Below are positions 1 to 11,707 of a DNA stretch of 64,000 nucleotides, in pieces. Source of the DNA: Thozetella sp. PMI_491 (Eukaryota; Ascomycota; Sordariomycetes; Chaetosphaeriales; Chaetosphaeriaceae); contig MU270033.1 in the NCBI GenBank assembly GCA_021432635.1, positions 328,649-392,648 on the forward strand, in the 5' to 3' direction. Numbering within the stretch: the first letter of the stretch is position 1; every line of letters begins with the position of its first letter. The notes under the pieces are model-generated. The model saw only the letters and a list, made by a program, of their open reading frames with translations, searched no databases and was not told where the DNA came from. A program made the position numbers and the translations under genes.

Positions 1-411
1 CATTTTTGAGTCGCAATCAAGTACGACCTGTTCTATGCGAGAAAATATCCAGCAAGCTCAGGAATGATGCGTTAATCCACGTTCGATTAGAAATGTGTGT
101 AGAGACACCAAGACAAGAGCACTCCCAGATGAACCAAAGAAAACAAGAGGAGGAATAATGGGCTATAATATATTCATGCCTTAGATATCATGTGTTAACT
201 AACTAGATAGCCAATAAACGATGCGTGCTAGTCACCGGTATCCACGAAAATGGTGGCTAATCGCCTTGATTCCTAGCTAGCGTGTTGCATTCCTTCCACA
301 TTTGCTGTGACACACTAGAATTGAGGGTTTCTAAAGTTAAATTACCTAACAAAATACAAGAACCCAAAGGCCTTGTAGAATATCGCAATCGCGTCTTTGT
401 CACCGGACTAG
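1..411. other. Intergenic, no gene seen
   Basis: A+T-rich left edge of the window, downstream of the GH23-like gene. It has frequent stops in all frames and no recognisable exon, so it probably holds the 3' untranslated region of the minus-strand gene that ends at 412. Confidence 0.5.
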
Positions 412-1167
412 CTAGCAGAGACTGCCGCCTCCACAGAATCCCTGGCAGTTGTAGGAACCATCCAGATCCTGATCGTCACCGTACATGTCAAAGCCTTGAA
501 ACCAACCGTTCAGGGTCTCGTGGATATAGTTGAGATTCTGCGGGAGCCCGTTGGACTGGCCCTCACCCGAGCAGGGATAGCCCTCAGTAATGCCCCGGCC
601 CCCATTGAGCCCCCACCCGTCGTCAGCGTTGAACCAGCCGTTGTAGCTGCCGATAGCGTGCACGGCGTTCTGGCCCGAGGCGTCGAGCGCGCTCCGCAGC
701 ACCCAGGCGCCGCAGTCGACGTTGTCCTGGATCGGAAACTGGCAGCTGCTCTGGCCATTCTGGCAGTTTGCCGGGTCACATTGCATGAGCCCCGGCGTCG
801 GCCCGCCCTCGTTCGCGTCGCAGGACGACTCTTGCATGGCGAGGAAGGCGAGGATGGCTGGGTCGATGTTGTACTTCTTGCCCGAACTCTGGAAGTACTG
901 GTCGTACTTTTGGCAAGGTTTCCCGACGCCGGTGTAGTACTCCGACAGGCTGATATGGGTCAGTTTGTTGATATCGAGGAACGGCGGGTTCCAGCCGTTG
1001 CCCTTGAGGCCCGAGTTGAGCCATGCCTCGGAACCGTTAGGGCCGCACGCGTTTGCGCCGCCCCGGGTTGGGCTGCAGGCACCCGTGGCCGCAGGGTTGG
1101 TCTGGGCAGCAGCGAACCCGTAGGCCAAGGCGGAAGCGGTAATGAGATGCTTAAATGAGCGGTCCAT
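412..1167 (-). CDS. Secreted GH23 lysozyme-like (SLT-domain) protein
   Basis: Single-exon gene of 251 residues. Residues 1-21 form a signal peptide (hydrophobic ASALAYGFAAAQ), so the product is secreted. The core AILAFLAMQESSCD, followed by GLMQCDP, is the lysozyme-like/soluble lytic transglycosylase fold signature; Glu113 is the expected catalytic acid. Many cysteines (for example SCD, CDPANC, SSCQ, CSG, CQGFC and the last residue) imply disulfide stabilisation. GH23 enzymes cleave the beta-1,4 MurNAc-GlcNAc bond of peptidoglycan, and fungal members may instead act on chitin-type polymers, so the substrate is unproven. The start ATG is preceded by a TATA-like box about 70 bases upstream. Its neighbour is a gene-poor, A+T-rich island. 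Family call is firm; substrate and role (antibacterial or wall remodelling) are inference. Confidence 0.85.
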   Translation of the reverse strand: MDRSFKHLITASALAYGFAAAQTNPAATGACSPTRGGANACGPNGSEAWLNSGLKGNGWNPPFLDINKLTHISLSEYYTGVGKPCQKYDQYFQSSGKKYNIDPAILAFLAMQESSCDANEGGPTPGLMQCDPANCQNGQSSCQFPIQDNVDCGAWVLRSALDASGQNAVHAIGSYNGWFNADDGWGLNGGRGITEGYPCSGEGQSNGLPQNLNYIHETLNGWFQGFDMYGDDQDLDGSYNCQGFCGGGSLC

Positions 1168-1236
1168 ATTGCTTTGGATGTCTGTCGGTGTCGTTCGTTA
1201 GCATCAGACAATCGCCCCTGGGCGAATTGTACGAGC

Positions 1237-1244
1237 ATTATATA
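1237..1244 (-). promoter_or_regulatory. TATA-like box of the GH23 gene
   Basis: Read on the minus strand the sequence is TATATAAT, 70 bases before the GH23 start codon at 1167. This spacing suits a fungal core promoter with a short leader. Confidence 0.5.
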
Positions 1245-2495
1245 GTCGATGCCTTAGTTACATTCTTCTACCTCCTCCCAGTCGCCTCTTGACTTTAACC
1301 CTCTCGGAGCCCGTAAAAGTGGCCGTCGGGAAGCCAGTGTTGGATCGGCCAATTGGATAGCCGGTTATGTTACAACGACGCGCCCCGGCCCGAATACGGC
1401 GCAACTAATCAGCGGCCTATGGGTTATTTCTATAACCGTAAACGGAAGTCTTGACAAATAGAGGTTGTCATTTCACCAAGTATTGTTCGTTGTAAAACGC
1501 AGGATTCAGGTAGAAGCATTAACTAGCTAAGTACGATGCTGCTTTTCATTCAATAATGTGAGCTCGTGTCCAACTCGCCACCTGCGTTGGGCAGGGAGCT
1601 TCCCTAAGCGGCAGGCAGCGGGTGATGATATACAATTTGCTCGTACATGCAGCGGCTAAAGATCGATCGGTACGAGGTATTCGAAGGTAGCCCAAGTGCT
1701 CCTGGGAATTATTGGCATGTGCCCCTTGTTCTCTAGATCCCTTTATTTTTCTCGCCGGGTCTACCGCCAGGTTGTAGAAGGCCTCAGGCGTTTTCGATTA
1801 CTGTGGTATTGACCTAGTCTTTTTTAGAGCGCATTAAGATGCTTCACATTGCTACCTTATCTTTGAACTTTCCCCGGCGAATTACCTTAGTTGGATGACT
1901 GCCGACGTCCTTAATTAAAATGTCGGGTCGGAATCGCAATAGCCCTGCTCCTCATGGAGTTATGAAAAGTATTCATTGTTTCATCCTAAGTAACTAGCAA
2001 CATCTTGCCTCGTAAGCAACCAGATGGAGCGGCTAGTGTTTCTGAAACCCCATATCTTTTACCTATGAGAAAATAATGCACCGTTTGAAAGGGCCATTAG
2101 ACATGAAAAATAGACAGAGAGCTCCAATTTAGGCTCTTCCCTAATGCTTGTCGAGTAATAGATTCCTTTATGTTTGCCAACAGACTTGCCCCGTCTTGTG
2201 TTCACTGTTGCAGGAGCTCGGGCGAGCTGGAATCTCTTAATATTCTTGAATATATTTAGCTAAGAATTCTCTTACTTTTATACCGTTGAATTGACCGTTT
2301 ATGGTATTTTAACATGAGATACTATAGCCGAAGTTCTGGATCTCCTTAAGGGCGTTGCCCAAATCCTATATCACAATGTGTTAGTAGCCGCGGACTACAG
2401 TAGTATGCTTTTCATAATGGATGTCTAACATAGACAACTTGCTGTTTCGTTCCAGTCAAACGTCAGTAAGGTGTTTCGTGGGTCGTAATCAGCAA
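1245..2495. other. A+T-rich gene-poor stretch
   Basis: About 1.2 kb with no ORF of note, dense in stops and clearly richer in A+T than the genes. It looks like old degenerate DNA, but I could not recognise a transposon frame, terminal repeat or target duplication. Confidence 0.4.
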
Positions 2496-2708
2496 TCATA
2501 CCGTCAAATTTCCCGCCATCAGGTCGAACTGCCCGTCGGTAATAGCCAACAGCACTTGGTGAATGTCGTCGGGCGACAAGGAAGAAGGAGTAGTAGGTAC
2601 TGAGCCTACAGAGATTCCTGTAAACTCTTTGGCTTCCAGGGCTCTCTTGCCGGGGACCCCCAGAGCGAAGCCGGCAAGAAGGGGGAGAACGATGGCCGAG
2701 AGCTGCAT
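2496..2708 (-). CDS. Small putative secreted protein (hypothetical)
   Basis: ORF of 70 residues beginning MQLSAIVLPLLAGFALG, a convincing signal peptide, followed by a Lys-Arg pair (a possible Kex2 site) and a short hydrophilic tail. ATG 2708 was chosen because it puts the hydrophobic core directly at the N-terminus; upstream in-frame codons lack an ATG. The ORF ends in ACG-GTATGA, a good intron donor, so the frame may continue in another exon (a CAG acceptor lies about 55 bases on) and the real protein may be slightly different. It sits alone in an A+T-rich island. No family recognised. It may be an effector-like small secreted protein or a truncated relic. Confidence 0.35.
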   Translation of the reverse strand: MQLSAIVLPLLAGFALGVPGKRALEAKEFTGISVGSVPTTPSSLSPDDIHQVLLAITDGQFDLMAGNLTV

Positions 2709-5041
2709 ATTGTTCGTTGGGCGCAATTTCGACAAGAAACTTATGTGAGCGGAGGCAGTTACTAGCCACAAACTTTGGACCAAAATGTGACGGGTGCAGG
2801 AGATTGGGTGAGCTCGAGGATGGCTACATTTCGTTTATTTATAGCTGAGCGTACGAAGTGAAGACCCCTCTTGTATATCCCATCTAAAAAGCTGCACCCG
2901 CCGCCTCATCACATCCATTTGAGAGTGCAGGTTACGGAACTCTGGTAGGAAGCTAACAGCGCCTCACGCTAACGCGAGCATTCCTAGATTTCCGATCTGC
3001 TGAGGTCCCACGCTCGAAGCTTACAGATCGGAGACACTTGGCCGAACCCGTTCATGCTAGGAAGGATTAAACTCTAAGCTGCTGGACCTAATATCGCAGC
3101 CCGAGTTTGGATTCAAAACTAGTATGTTTTACATTATTCCTATGTTCTTTGTCGCTAAGTCTGGTCCATAACCACAAACATCTAGAATTGTGTTTGCGTG
3201 TTAACTTCGTGCGTGATCCCTTGGCATATTTCTCGCTCGTTGCGACTATATTATACGCCTTCTTTGCTAGCTAGAGAAAAAAACGAAGGGACCGTTCACC
3301 TCGTGGCTTAGGGAATCTGTATCTTGTTCTAAACAATATATGCGCTCCAGGAACACTGTATCACTCTAGTTTGCAGATGTGCGACAGACAGTCTTGGTGT
3401 TACCTTAGCCAGCACATGTGAAACCTTGTCTCGGCTGCGTCTCAACTATATGGAAGTTCATTAAGGTTTTTGTTGCTGATCTTGCCAGATACAGTCCGAC
3501 ATTGAAAAATAATGCAAAGAGAACAGTAAATACCGCAGGCTGTGGGCCTTTCATTGCGCATGCCTAGGTGACTGTATCGCTTCTTCCCGTCTTCTTATAG
3601 AGCACACGAGACAAAGCTGTCTTGGTTTCTTTACGCTTTTCGTTAGGCCAACTGACTTTTTGCTTGTTTCGAGCGCTTGGTTATCTCATGACACACGCTA
3701 CCATAGGTACAGCTGGGAAATGAGTCGAGGGCACCAAATCCCCGAGAATGTTCGAACTAGGCACGTGGGAGTCCGAAAGAAAGGTCTCAATTGTCATTGA
3801 TAGAGGCTTTCATCAGGGTGCACGGCAGCAATGCAACCTCCGGGGGAAGCAGTCCGCACATACCAGTTAAGAGTGCCAACGCTCCATCCATGCTACATAC
3901 CCGACCGGTGCTTCCATTCAGGATCAATGAGGTACGGTCCATCGCGAGCCAAAAGCACTCGCTCACAGAGTTGGCCAAATCACGACGTCCGGTTTAGCGC
4001 ACCACTGTCTTAGTCCCGCGCCTCGAGGTGAATGAGACAAAGAATTCGGGCCGTAGCGTCGGCGAAAGCCAAAATACGCTAGGTTCTTGCATTTAAGCAT
4101 CTTGAAGTTGGATGGTCGAACTAAATTTGTATATCGCTCACCCAAGGGCCTATTTGGCAAGCCCATCACTGTGACCCGGTTTCCCAGCAAGCCCAAGCCA
4201 AAATTCAAGAACCACGATTTGGCTACAAGAAGGAAAGGGTGTGAGACAAAGAGGTGGCAGATAACTTATATTATTGGAAGCCGCGGTGAGCCATCCAATG
4301 CTGGATAATCAGAAGTTAGCTACCCCGACTTGGTACTGCACACGACACGCCGTCGCGGAATATACAAGGGTACTATGTAGGCTCAATAGTTATAACTGGA
4401 ATAAAGAACGTCTCCATGCACGATTGTTGGCTCATCTGTTACCTTAACCACAGCTTGACCGCCTTACGTCGACCTCGAGAGGTACACTAGGTCTGATACC
4501 GAATACGATATCCCCCGGTGCAGTCAATGTTGCCCGTCTAGGACCAATGGTAGATTTCGCGAAGCTACATATGCATCTGTTGATTTACCGCTTTTGGTAG
4601 CATAAGGATTCGGACGTTGTTGGGGTGGTATAAGCTCTCGGCTTCTGCCGCCCGACTTCGGGTCTGCTCATGGCTACCAAGGACCCACCCAAGGGTCAAG
4701 GCGGGGAAAGAGTGCATCTCAGTCGACACTAGGTTGAAGATAGGACCTCCAAACGGTAGGGCGCTTTATGGGCGGTTTGAGTGACCATTCGAGGTGACTG
4801 GAACAATCTCCGGATGCGTTGCAGTTCTAACGACTTGGGCTTTCTAGTGCCAAGATCAACTAGTTTCGTCGCACTGGTTTGTCACCTCACGAGCTCTTGA
4901 GGGACTGTTGACGTCATTCCTTATCAACATTGCCATCGCGTCTATAGCTGCCGGCCGTTTCGACGAGTTCAAACGGTCGAACAAACACCACAGGACGAAA
5001 GTCGCGGCTTGACCTTTCACCTTGACACTCTCAACTCGACG
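2709..5041. other. A+T-rich gene-poor island
   Basis: About 2.3 kb without a convincing gene. Short open stretches around 3787-4310 on both strands have no recognisable domain. The base composition is A+T-richer than the flanking genes, compatible with decayed (possibly RIP-mutated) repeat DNA, but no repeat partner is visible inside the window. Confidence 0.4.
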
Positions 5042-6118
5042 ATGGCCCCGGAAGTAGATCCCGCAATCCTCGAGGCTCTGGGCCTCGAGGTTAGCAGCAC
5101 TAAGATTTCATCGCATGGCGGCGCAGGCTTCTCGTCGACTTTCAAGTTATCATCGACAAAAGACGACCGGGAGGTGAACTACTTTGTAAAGATAGGGAGT
5201 GGTGCAGATGCCAAAGTGATGTTTCGAGGTGTGAAGTCACAAAATTAGAGGCACCCTGAGTATCATTGGTCTAACTTTGTCGTCTAGGGGAGCACGCCTC
5301 TCTCAACGCCATCCACTCGGCTGTATCAAACTTTTGCCCCAAGTCTCACACATTCGGTTCGATGAAGTCGTCGCCCTCCAAGACATTCATGGTCACCGAC
5401 TTCCTTGATCTCAGGTCTTCGGCGGCAGGGGGCTCTGGCCAGTCCCTAGCCGCGAAGCTGGCCAAGATGCATACCACGCCGGCCCCCATACCTGACGGAT
5501 ATGACAAGCCCATGTTTGGGTTCCCCGTCGCGACCTGCTGCGGTGCCACGGAGCAGGAAAACTCCTGGAAGGAGTCCTGGGCCGACTTTTACGCTAACAA
5601 CCGGCTGCGGGGCATCCTCCGCGCCGGTATCCGGGCGAACGGCGCGGACCGGGATCTGTCGGACACAGTCGAGAAGGTCGCCAGCACAGTGGTACCCAGG
5701 CTGATTAGTGACAACCACGTCAAGGGCATCACACCAGTCCTCATTCATGGGGATCTGTGGAGCGGAAACCACGGCCGGGGGCAGATAGCCGGCCAGGGCG
5801 GTGCCGAGGAGGTGGTATATGACCCCTCGTGCGTCTACGGGCACTCGGAATACGAGCTGGGCATCATGAACATGTTTGGGGGATTCGGGAGCAGCTTCTG
5901 GCGGGAGTACGAGAAGCTAGTGCCAAAAGCCGAGCCCAAGGAGGAATGGGAGGACAGGGTTGCACTTTACGAGCTGTAAGTGATTGTGGGCGAAGCGTGT
6001 GGTTTGTGCTGACCGATGATACAGATATCATCATCTTAACCATTTTGCGCTGTTCGGTGGTGGATACCGCAGTGGTGCCATGTCCATCATGAAGAAACTG
6101 ATCTCTAAATATGGCTGA
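5042..6118 (+). CDS. Fructosamine/ketosamine-3-kinase family protein
   Basis: Three exons, 5042-5228, 5288-5975 and 6025-6118, give 322 residues. The introns are 59 and 49 bases. The splice at 5228/5288 restores the family sequence FRGEHASLNAI, and the last exon supplies the typical end YHHLNHFALFGGGYRSGAM. Kinase-like signatures are HGGAGFSSTF (nucleotide loop), the lysine in YFVKIG, the catalytic loop HGDLWSGN and the following DPSCVYGHSEYELGIM. Known members phosphorylate the third carbon of the sugar in glycated lysines so that it falls off, repairing glycated proteins in the cytosol. That role is inherited from the family. ATG 5042 was chosen because the frame upstream has only non-ATG codons. 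The gene lies upstream of SEY1 on the same strand. Confidence 0.9.
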
Positions 6119-7006
6119 ACCAAGATGCGAGCGGAGCACTCCCCCTTTCGCTCTTATTTTTTACTCTCTTTTAATGACGACCCATCGGGCACTTTGGCGA
6201 GCAGACCACAGAGCGTAGCGCCTGGGTAGAGAGTAAGACAGAATAAAATTTGGACCCAGGGGGAAAAAAGGGGCCCCCTTATCCCTGTAACTGTAACTAC
6301 GAACGGCCTTGGACTTGAAAGGGGACGATGGACAAACGGGAGGGATGATCCTAGCCAAAGGTCGGATAAACGTATAAACGACAAGGGACGATCCCGGAGC
6401 ACGGGTGCAGCTCGAATTTGTTGATAGCGCAATATAATGCGAACAGTTGCCGTATGGAAAACATTGTACTCCGTAGTTGCAGAAGCCAGAGGGAAGCTGG
6501 GCGTCGATCACCTGAAGTGTAGTGGCAAGGCCAGAATAGGCGGGAAGTAGGCGGGCTAGAACAGCGCCCGAAGCCCGACCGTACAGGCATCCAGCGCCTG
6601 CCAATACGTGGCGTTTGATCGCGTGAGTGGGATGACAGAGGAACGGCCCGTCACAAGACAGGCAGTGCAGCTGTAAGCGCAAAGCACACAGCAACATTTT
6701 CTTTCATCCGAATTTCACCCACCTCCGCTTCTGGCTTAGCGCGGGCATTAACTTGTGCATCTGACGGGGGCCACGCCTGTCACAAGCTCATCATTTCACA
6801 GAAATTGTGTCCACAGCAGTACTCGGAGTACATAATCCAATCCCCAATAATCCACACCTCCACTGCTGCCAGATATTTCGTCGCGGACCGGCCACCATGG
6901 CAACTTGCCCCCTCCGAACATAACATACCGAGTGCGACCCTAGCCCCCTTTCACTGCTGCAGCGCCCAGCCGACTTGTTGCCTGCTTTGTCGCTGCATCA
7001 CCCGCC
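6119..7006. other. Intergenic between the kinase and SEY1
   Basis: 888 bases holding the 3' end of the kinase gene and the SEY1 promoter and leader. The last 250 bases are C/T-rich, typical of a fungal leader. No RNA gene or extra exon was seen. Confidence 0.5.
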
Positions 7007-9831
7007 ATGAACGGCCACTTTGCTGCCGTCGGCAATGGGCCGACCGCACAAGACTACGAGCATGGAATTCAGGTCATCGACGAGGACAAGGAATACAAGT
7101 ATGCGATGCGCCTTCCCTAGCAGCCCACTGCACCCCTCCTCGCCGTCTCCCCCCCCTCCCTCCCCCACGAGCTCCTTCGCTCCCGCCCGAACGAGTCCTG
7201 AAGCTAACGCCCGTCCGCCTCAGCTCCAACGTCAATGGCTACCTCCAGAGCACGAACGTGGCCGAAGCGGGCTTCAACTACCACTTGATCTCCGTCTTCG
7301 GCTCCCAGTCGACGGGCAAGTCGACCCTGCTCAACCACCTCTTCGGCACCGACTTCAGCGTCATGTCCGAGACGGAGCGCCGCCAGACCACCAAGGGCAT
7401 CTGGATGTCCAAGAACAAGAAGGAGAGCGCCAACGGCAGCGCCACCAAGATGGCCGAGAACATCCTCGTCATGGATGTCGAGGGAACCGACGGCCGTGAG
7501 CGCGGCGAGGACCAGGACTTTGAGCGCAAGAGCGCCCTGTTTGCCCTCGCCACCAGCGAGGTGCTGATTGTCAACATCTGGGAGCATCAGGTTGGCTTGT
7601 ACCAAGGCGCGAACATGGGACTGCTGAAGACTGTCTTTGAGGTGAATCTACAGCTCTTCGTGAAAGATAGACAGTATGTGGCGCACCCTCTTCCTGCCTA
7701 CCTATCGATGCTGACAAGGGCTTTGTTCTGGCCAGATCGCAGACCCGCTCTCTGCTCTTCTTCGTCATCCGCGACCACATCGGCAACACCCCGCTCGAGA
7801 ACCTCCGCAACACCCTGGTCCAGGACCTGACCAAGATCTGGTCCTCCATCTCCAAGCCCAACGGGCTCGAGAACTCCAAGATCGACGACTACTTCGACTT
7901 CGCGTTCGCGGCCCTGCCACATAAGATCCTGCAGCCCGACAAGTTCCTAGTAGAGGTGGACAAGCTCGGGGGACGCTTCACGGCGGGACATCGCTCCACC
8001 AAGGATCAAGAGTTCGTGGGCGGCGTGTTCCTGCCTGAGTACCACCGCCGCATCCCCGCCGACGGCCTCTCCGTGTACGCCGAGGGCGTGTGGGACCAGA
8101 TCGTCAATAACAAGGACCTCGACCTCCCCACCCAGCAGGAGCTGCTCGCCCAGTTCCGTTGCGACGAGATCTCGCGCGAAGTCCTAGTGGCTTTCGATGC
8201 CACCATCACACCCCTAGAGGAGGAGCAGGCCGAGGCGACGCGCCTCGGCAAGGCGACCGTGCTCGCGGACCTCGGCGCCGCCGGTAGCGGTGCCCGCTCC
8301 AAGGCGACCAAGGCGTTCGAGACGTTGGCGAGCCGGTACCACAAGGGTGTGTACGCGCGCAAGCGCACCGAGCTCGAGGGCAAGATCGATGCCCGCCTGA
8401 AGGCCCTGTACCAAGGCCAGCTGGCGGCGGCCCACAAGAAAGGCGTGGCCGCGTTCAGCGAGGCCGTGACGAATGCCGTCAAGGCCGGCCAGAAGTCGGG
8501 CGGATCGTACGAGTTCGCCGAGATCGTCGCCGAGAACAAGCGCAAGACGCTCGACGTGTTCAAGGCGGAGGCGCAAAGCTTGATGATTGCGGGTGTGCCT
8601 TGGAGCAACTTCAAGCCGCAGTATCTGCTGTTCGAGAAGGAGCTGGACGAGGTTAGCGCGCGTCTGCGCAAGGAGGAGATGAGACGACTCGCGGTGCGCG
8701 TGGAGCGCTGGGTGCGGTCGAGACTCGCCGATGCGATTGGCCTCGAATTCAACAAGCTCGGCTCTGGACGGGGAGGATCCGGCGCCCCAGAGGAGGGTGA
8801 GAAGCCGCCGAGCGAGAAGGACTTGTGGGACCGCATTTGGAACGCTTTCATCGAGATTGTAAACCAGGCCGAGGACCGCTTCACGGAGCGCGCCAAGAGC
8901 TTCGAGGCCAGCAGCCTCGAGGTCGAAATTGGGCGCTGGCGGTTGCGCCGGAAGAGCTGGGTTGCGCTTCGGGAGCGGATCGAGGAGGAGGTCATGGAGG
9001 GCAACATCCTGCTGAAGCTTCGCGAGAACTTTGAGGACAAGTTCCGCTACGACGAGGCCGGCGTGCCAAGGATTTGGCGGCCGACCGACGACATCGAGGG
9101 CATCTACACCAAGGCGCGCGAGTCGACGCTCACCCTCATCCCGCTCCTCTCGCGATTCCGATTGTCGGAATCGTACGGCCCACCCGACCTCCCCTCCTGG
9201 ATCGGCCACCAGCCCGTGGGAGCCGAGCAGGAGGATGAGGACGATCTCGTCCCGATCGGCGGGGTGGACGAGGAGGAGGGCAAGAGTCTCGAGGAGGAGA
9301 TGACGGTCCTGAGCGAGAGCAAGCGCCAGGACCTCGTCGTGCGTTTCAAGAAGATGGCCGACGGCGTCTACGTCGAGGCCAAGCGAAGCGCCATCGGCGG
9401 CATCACGCAGGTGCCGCTGTACTTCTACTGCATCCTCCTGGTCCTGGGCTGGAACGAGATCGTGATGGGTATGTGCCTGAACCTAATCGCCCCTCCCGTA
9501 TAGACGATGCTAACCCGTACCACCAGTTCTCCGCAACCCCTTCCTCTTCCTCCTCATCATCCTGATGGGAGGCGGCACTTATGTTGCCTACACCCTCAAC
9601 CTGCTCGGCCCCATGATGCAGATGAGCAACGCGGCCATGAACCAGGCCGTCGAGATTGGCAAGGAGAAGCTGCGCGACTTCCTCGAGAACAACGAGACGG
9701 CGCGGCAGGCCATCGCTATGCCGGCGCGGAGCGGCGCCGGCACCCGGGACCGCGACGACATCAGCCTGGACAGGCTGAACAGCCGCGGAAAGAAGGACGC
9801 CAGCGGCCCTGCCGAGGATGACGATTTTTAG
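7007..9831 (+). CDS. sey1: SEY1, dynamin-like GTPase that fuses ER membranes
   Basis: Four exons, 7007-7098, 7224-7673, 7736-9468 and 9527-9831, encode 859 residues, the usual length of fungal Sey1. The N-terminus [20 protein letters not shown] matches the family, which fixes the start at 7007. The GTPase domain shows the P-loop GSQSTGKST (residues 57-65), the G3 motif DVEGTDG and the RD of FFVIRDH. A long helical middle follows, then two membrane spans around residues 742-795 (CILLVLGW and [17 protein letters not shown]) and a short cytosolic tail. Sey1/RHD3/atlastin proteins drive homotypic fusion of ER tubules and help keep the branched ER. It converges with the RNase H2 gene downstream. 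Introns are 125, 62 and 58 bases. Confidence 0.96.
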
Positions 9832-10200
9832 ACGCCTCCCGATCCCCTTATAAGCGGTTTAGGGTAGTACATATCTGTTCTTGGCTCGTTCTGTAACGAT
9901 GGCGGCCGCAACCCCCAAGTTGCTATAGTAGCTGTTGGCCGGGACGTGCATGATACATTTTAGACGAGCTCTCCGATCAGTATAATGACTAATGTTACGG
10001 GATATGACAACAATGTTGCCTTCGGTTTTTCTACCGATGCTCACTATGGCGGTATAACTATTGAATTTAAGAGCTATGCATCCGAGCCCGAGCCAGTTCC
10101 ATGTATCCTAGCCTGCCCAACCCAATGAACGCCTTGCTCCGGTTGTCATTTACACGGCTTATAATTTACAAGACCCCCTGCCTGGCGCAAAAGGAACAAA
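9832..10200. other. Convergent 3' region
   Basis: 369 bases between the stop codons of SEY1 (+) and RNase H2A (-). It holds both 3' untranslated ends; no further element was recognised. Confidence 0.5.
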
Positions 10201-11247
10201 TCAGAACGCCTCCAGCCCGGCCGGGGTGCCAAACCAGGTGCCCAGCTCGTCGGCGTCTTTCCCGTCCTCTGTGGCCGAGAAGAAATCGGTGAGGCGGCTC
10301 GTCTCGCCATCGTCGTCGATGGGCCACTCCATCTTGACGCCCTTGCTCGTGTCCAGCATGTCTTTGGCTGTGCCCCAGCTAAACCGGCACTCTGGGCCCC
10401 AACCGAAGACCGGGTGCATGTTCTGTTTCATCCACGAGACGCACCGCGCATCCGAGGGGTAGCCGGAGCCCCATGCCATGTCCTCGCTGTCGCCGGCTGC
10501 GGCGTCGCGCCTGTGCTTGTAGAGCGTCTCCAGAGCGGCGTCGCGCGTCACCTTGGCGGCGACACTGGCCGCGCTGACGCACGGGTACAGGCTGTCGGCC
10601 TTCTTGGCGACCGTGATCTTGAGAGTGGGGAAGAATCGCTCCAGCTTCTTCTGGTACGCGGCCGGCTGGCCCACCGTGTCCACGTAGACCTCGGTGACGG
10701 GCACGCCGCGCTCCAGCACGCCGCTGATCAGCGCGACCGTGGCGTCCATGGCCTGCGCATTCAGGTTGTAGGCGCCGCTCGTCGCCGGCCGGAGCATGCC
10801 GGAGCTGATGTCGCGCGCCGAGAGCGCCGAGATGGCCCATCCGCACGAGTCGTAGAGGTCCGAGCCGGGGGTGCACAGCGCCTGCATCAAGTTCGACCGC
10901 ACTCTCGGCGTGAGGACTTTGGAGTCGTCGAAGTGGTGTGTGTTGCGGAGGAGTGAATCCGAGAGAGAGGCGGGCAGGTAGAAGACGCCGTAGACCATGG
11001 GGCCCAGCACGGGGCCTCGCCCAGCTTCGTCGACGCCCAAGAAGATGGGCTCCGATGGCGCCGAGGCAGCTCCGGCGCCGCTATCCTCGTCGGTCTTTGC
11101 ACTAAGCAATGATGGTGGAATGTGCGAGAAGTAGGTGTAGGAGGCTCCCTCGAGGAGAGTGGCTTCTTTGACCGAAGGCGGGATAAAGACGTCGGAGACG
11201 GGCGTCTCGAGGGCCACGTCGGCGTCGGCCATTTGCAAGTCTTCCAT
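10201..11247 (-). CDS. rnh201: Ribonuclease H2 catalytic subunit A
   Basis: Uninterrupted 348-residue protein. Residues 71-87 carry the RNase HII signature GVDEAGRGPVLGPMVYG; the acidic set Asp73, Glu74, Asp190 (in YVDTVG) and Asp218 (in KKADSLYPCVSAAS) matches the catalytic DEDD of the family. DDSKVL and AASVAAKVTRD are further conserved blocks. RNase H2 removes single ribonucleotides from DNA and the RNA of RNA-DNA hybrids in the nucleus, working with subunits B and C, which are not in this window. ATG 11247 was chosen as the first ATG in frame; Met6 is an alternative. It shares a 460-base divergent promoter with Mif2. Confidence 0.95.
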   Translation of the reverse strand: MEDLQMADADVALETPVSDVFIPPSVKEATLLEGASYTYFSHIPPSLLSAKTDEDSGAGAASAPSEPIFLGVDEAGRGPVLGPMVYGVFYLPASLSDSLLRNTHHFDDSKVLTPRVRSNLMQALCTPGSDLYDSCGWAISALSARDISSGMLRPATSGAYNLNAQAMDATVALISGVLERGVPVTEVYVDTVGQPAAYQKKLERFFPTLKITVAKKADSLYPCVSAASVAAKVTRDAALETLYKHRRDAAAGDSEDMAWGSGYPSDARCVSWMKQNMHPVFGWGPECRFSWGTAKDMLDTSKGVKMEWPIDDDGETSRLTDFFSATEDGKDADELGTWFGTPAGLEAF

Positions 11248-11707
11248 GTCTGTCGCAGATCCTTTTGCAATGTAAATTGGGAGAGTTTGTGTTTCCTTCG
11301 AGAACAAACAAGATTGCCCAAGCACAGCCGTCCACCAAAGATGGAAAGAGGTTCGGAGAATACTCGCCCGTCAAGGAGGATGTACATACAAGTGGGACTG
11401 GCTTGGAGGGGTCTTGCGGCGGGCTAACGAAGAAGACGCGACGGACGCGTCAGGCCAATCGCGCTTTGCAGCCCCGGCCAACAATTTACCTTTGAGACCC
11501 CAGGCCGACCCACTACAAACTGGCAAGGCGGCTTGCATTCACAACCTAGCGCAAAGATAAACAATACATCGTCCTTCCTTATTTTCTTTTCGCCCGCCCA
11601 CGCACAACTGCACTCCTGCAGAGCAACGATCCCATCGCATTACCCCCGGTCCCCCCTCGCCTCTGTGCGCAATTGTTTCCTGACTCGAGGCGACAACCAC
11701 AATCGAG
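11248..11707. other. Divergent promoter between RNase H2A and Mif2
   Basis: 460 bases between two divergent start codons, so it must hold both promoters and leaders. Pyrimidine-rich tracts precede the Mif2 ATG. No specific binding site could be assigned. Confidence 0.5.

Noticed and set aside
5009-5041. Upstream start for the fructosamine kinase gene
   Set aside because: The frame is open, but the codon at 5009 is TTG, not ATG; ATG 5042 matches the family start.
1245-5041. Transposon remnant in the A+T-rich island
   Set aside because: No transposase or reverse-transcriptase frame and no terminal repeats could be recognised; left as undetermined.
8006-9209. Long minus-strand ORFs of 331-344 codons under SEY1
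   Set aside because: They overlap the conserved SEY1 exon and have Arg/Ser- or Leu-rich antisense composition with no family.
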